Of a stretch of 6,671 bases of DNA, positions 6,113 to 6,671 are shown piece by piece (the stretch's first letter is position 1; every line of letters begins with the position of its first letter). Made by a program: the position numbers and the translations under genes. Location: assembly GCA_026982585.1 (NCBI GenBank), contig JALSGW010000024.1:1-6671 (forward strand). Direction: 5' to 3'. The notes under the pieces are model-generated. The model was given only the letters and a program-made list of their open reading frames with translations. It was not told the DNA's origin and did no database searches. Source of the stretch: Alphaproteobacteria bacterium. GTDB taxonomy: Bacteria > Pseudomonadota > Alphaproteobacteria > Geminicoccales > Geminicoccaceae.

Positions 6113-6388
6113 ATGACGCTGGACGAACTCATCACCGCGGTGGCCAAGGAAACCGGCATGACCAAGGCGAGCGCGTCCAAGGCGGTGCACGCCGTGGTGC
6201 ACGCCATCCAGAACGCGCTGGCCGGCGGTCAGCGGGTGGCGATCGCCGGATTCGGGGTGTTCGAGGTGGCGGAGCGGGCGGCCCGCAAGGGACGCAATCC
6301 CCGCACCGGCGAGACCATCACCATTCCGGCCAGCAAGGCGGTGCGGTTCAAGCCCGGCAAGGGGCTGCGCGAGGCGGTCAACCGTTGA
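6113..6388 (+). CDS. hup: HU-family DNA-binding nucleoid protein
   Basis: HU proteins are small basic dimers that bind and bend DNA with little sequence preference, compact the nucleoid and help gyrase-dependent supercoiling and recombination. The 91-residue product is complete and of standard length. The N-terminal helical part (TLDELITAVAKETGMTKASA) carries the usual helix-turn-helix-like dimer region. The family signature runs from GFGVFEVAERAARKGRNP to RTGE, with the intercalating arm proline at Pro63 in NPRTGE. The C-terminal KAVRFKPGKGLREAVN closes the fold. The start at 6113 is preferred over an in-frame ATG at 6068 because homology begins there and GGGAG lies seven bases upstream. HU is favoured over IHF because the arm reads RNPRTGE and the ends match HU. 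The gene is separated from tgt by 176 bases and has its own probable promoter. Its last 11 bases overlap the end of the convergent glycoside hydrolase gene. Confidence 0.94.
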   Translation: MTLDELITAVAKETGMTKASASKAVHAVVHAIQNALAGGQRVAIAGFGVFEVAERAARKGRNPRTGETITIPASKAVRFKPGKGLREAVNR

Positions 6389-6671
6389 GGGTGTTGGGCC
6401 CGGGGAGGGGAGCGGGCGCGACGGTGCGCCGCCGCTCCGCCCCGGGTCCGATCCACCACAGCCAGATGGCCGCGGTCCAGGCGAAACGTTCGCCACCGAG
6501 ACCGCGTCCGTCGCGCGGATCGAAATATTCGCGAAAGCCGCTCCGCTCCACCAGACGGTGCAGATCCTCGCGCAGGCGCGAGGCGAGCTCAGGGGCTCCG
6601 GCGCGCGCGGCCCCCTCGGCGATCAGGAAGTTGATGACCGGCCACACCGGACCCCGCCAGTAGCGCCGGGG
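6378..6671 (-). CDS. Glycoside hydrolase, GH63/MGH1-like, C-terminal end only
   Basis: A minus-strand frame runs in from the right edge and stops at 6378-6380, giving the last 97 residues. It begins with YWRGPVWPVINFLIAEG and later has EYFDPRDGRGLGGERFAWTAA. These are the hallmark C-terminal blocks of the (alpha/alpha)6-barrel glucosidases of GH63 and the related MGH1-like (mannosylglycerate/glucosylglycerate hydrolase) proteins. The first block contributes to the sugar-binding cleft in that fold. The substrate cannot be told from this fragment; a role in trehalose-like or glycosylglycerate-type sugar metabolism is only a family-based guess. The last 20 or so residues (PGAERRRTVAPAPLPGPNTLNG) lie beyond the conserved fold and are encoded by the inverted repeat and the HU gene overlap, so they look like read-through into non-domain sequence. 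The gene converges on hup and overlaps it by 11 bases. Confidence 0.85.
   Translation of the reverse strand, partial: PRRYWRGPVWPVINFLIAEGAARAGAPELASRLREDLHRLVERSGFREYFDPRDGRGLGGERFAWTAAIWLWWIGPGAERRRTVAPAPLPGPNTLNG
6395..6450. terminator. Strong GC-rich inverted repeat after the HU gene
   Basis: Starting seven bases after the HU stop, TGGGCCCGGGG (6395-6405) pairs with CCCCGGGTCCG (6440-6450), with two G-U pairs. GGAGCGG (6409-6415) pairs with CCGCTCC (6432-6438), and GCGC (6416-6419) with GCGC (6426-6429) around a six-base loop. The structure is long and very stable but has no T tract on either side. Position suggests a transcript-end structure for the HU gene, possibly protecting its 3' end, or a bidirectional one for the convergent pair. 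It lies wholly within the last codons of the minus-strand gene. Confidence 0.45.

Noticed and set aside
1..6671. CRISPR array, tRNA/rRNA genes, insertion sequence or phage genes
   Set aside because: No regularly spaced repeats, cloverleaf-like sequence, transposase motifs or terminal inverted repeats were found. The window is almost fully occupied by core genes.

Overview
The window looks like chromosomal DNA of a high-GC alphaproteobacterium. The evidence is the GyrA sequence: an alphaproteobacterial-type block around the catalytic tyrosine (GSMDGDPPAAMRYTE), and a charged insertion of about 50 residues in the C-terminal domain. The order gyrA-coaD-queA-tgt is also familiar from that class, and the gyrA promoter resembles the alphaproteobacterial housekeeping consensus. 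GC is very high throughout. The only AT-rich island is upstream of the HU gene. I cannot name the genus.

Layout. 1-309: 3' end of an unrecognised gene on the plus strand. 310-455: gyrA leader, with a likely promoter, small hairpins, a direct repeat and a four-codon micro-ORF whose stop overlaps the TTG start of gyrA. 456-5936: a tightly packed plus-strand set, probably one transcript: gyrA (DNA gyrase subunit A), coaD (phosphopantetheine adenylyltransferase), queA and tgt (two enzymes of queuosine tRNA modification). coaD/queA and queA/tgt each overlap by ATGA. 5937-6112: spacer with two inverted repeats and an AT-rich probable promoter. 6113-6388: a complete HU-family nucleoid protein gene. 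6378-6671: the C-terminal end of a convergent minus-strand glycoside hydrolase (GH63/MGH1-like). Its last codons overlap the end of the HU gene, and its tail is encoded inside a strong inverted repeat.

The genes cover DNA topology (gyrase, HU), coenzyme A synthesis (CoaD) and wobble-base modification. Tgt exchanges G34 for preQ1 and QueA then converts preQ1 to epoxyqueuosine. No preQ1 synthesis genes are in the window.

The most unusual observation is in Tgt. Its catalytic residues are intact, but three of the four ligands of the normally conserved zinc site (Cys302, Cys304, Cys307 and His333 in E. coli numbering) are replaced by Ser, Ala and Asn. Only the middle Cys remains. The reading frame is continuous, so this looks like a genuine zinc-site-less Tgt in the usual genomic position of the only or main copy.
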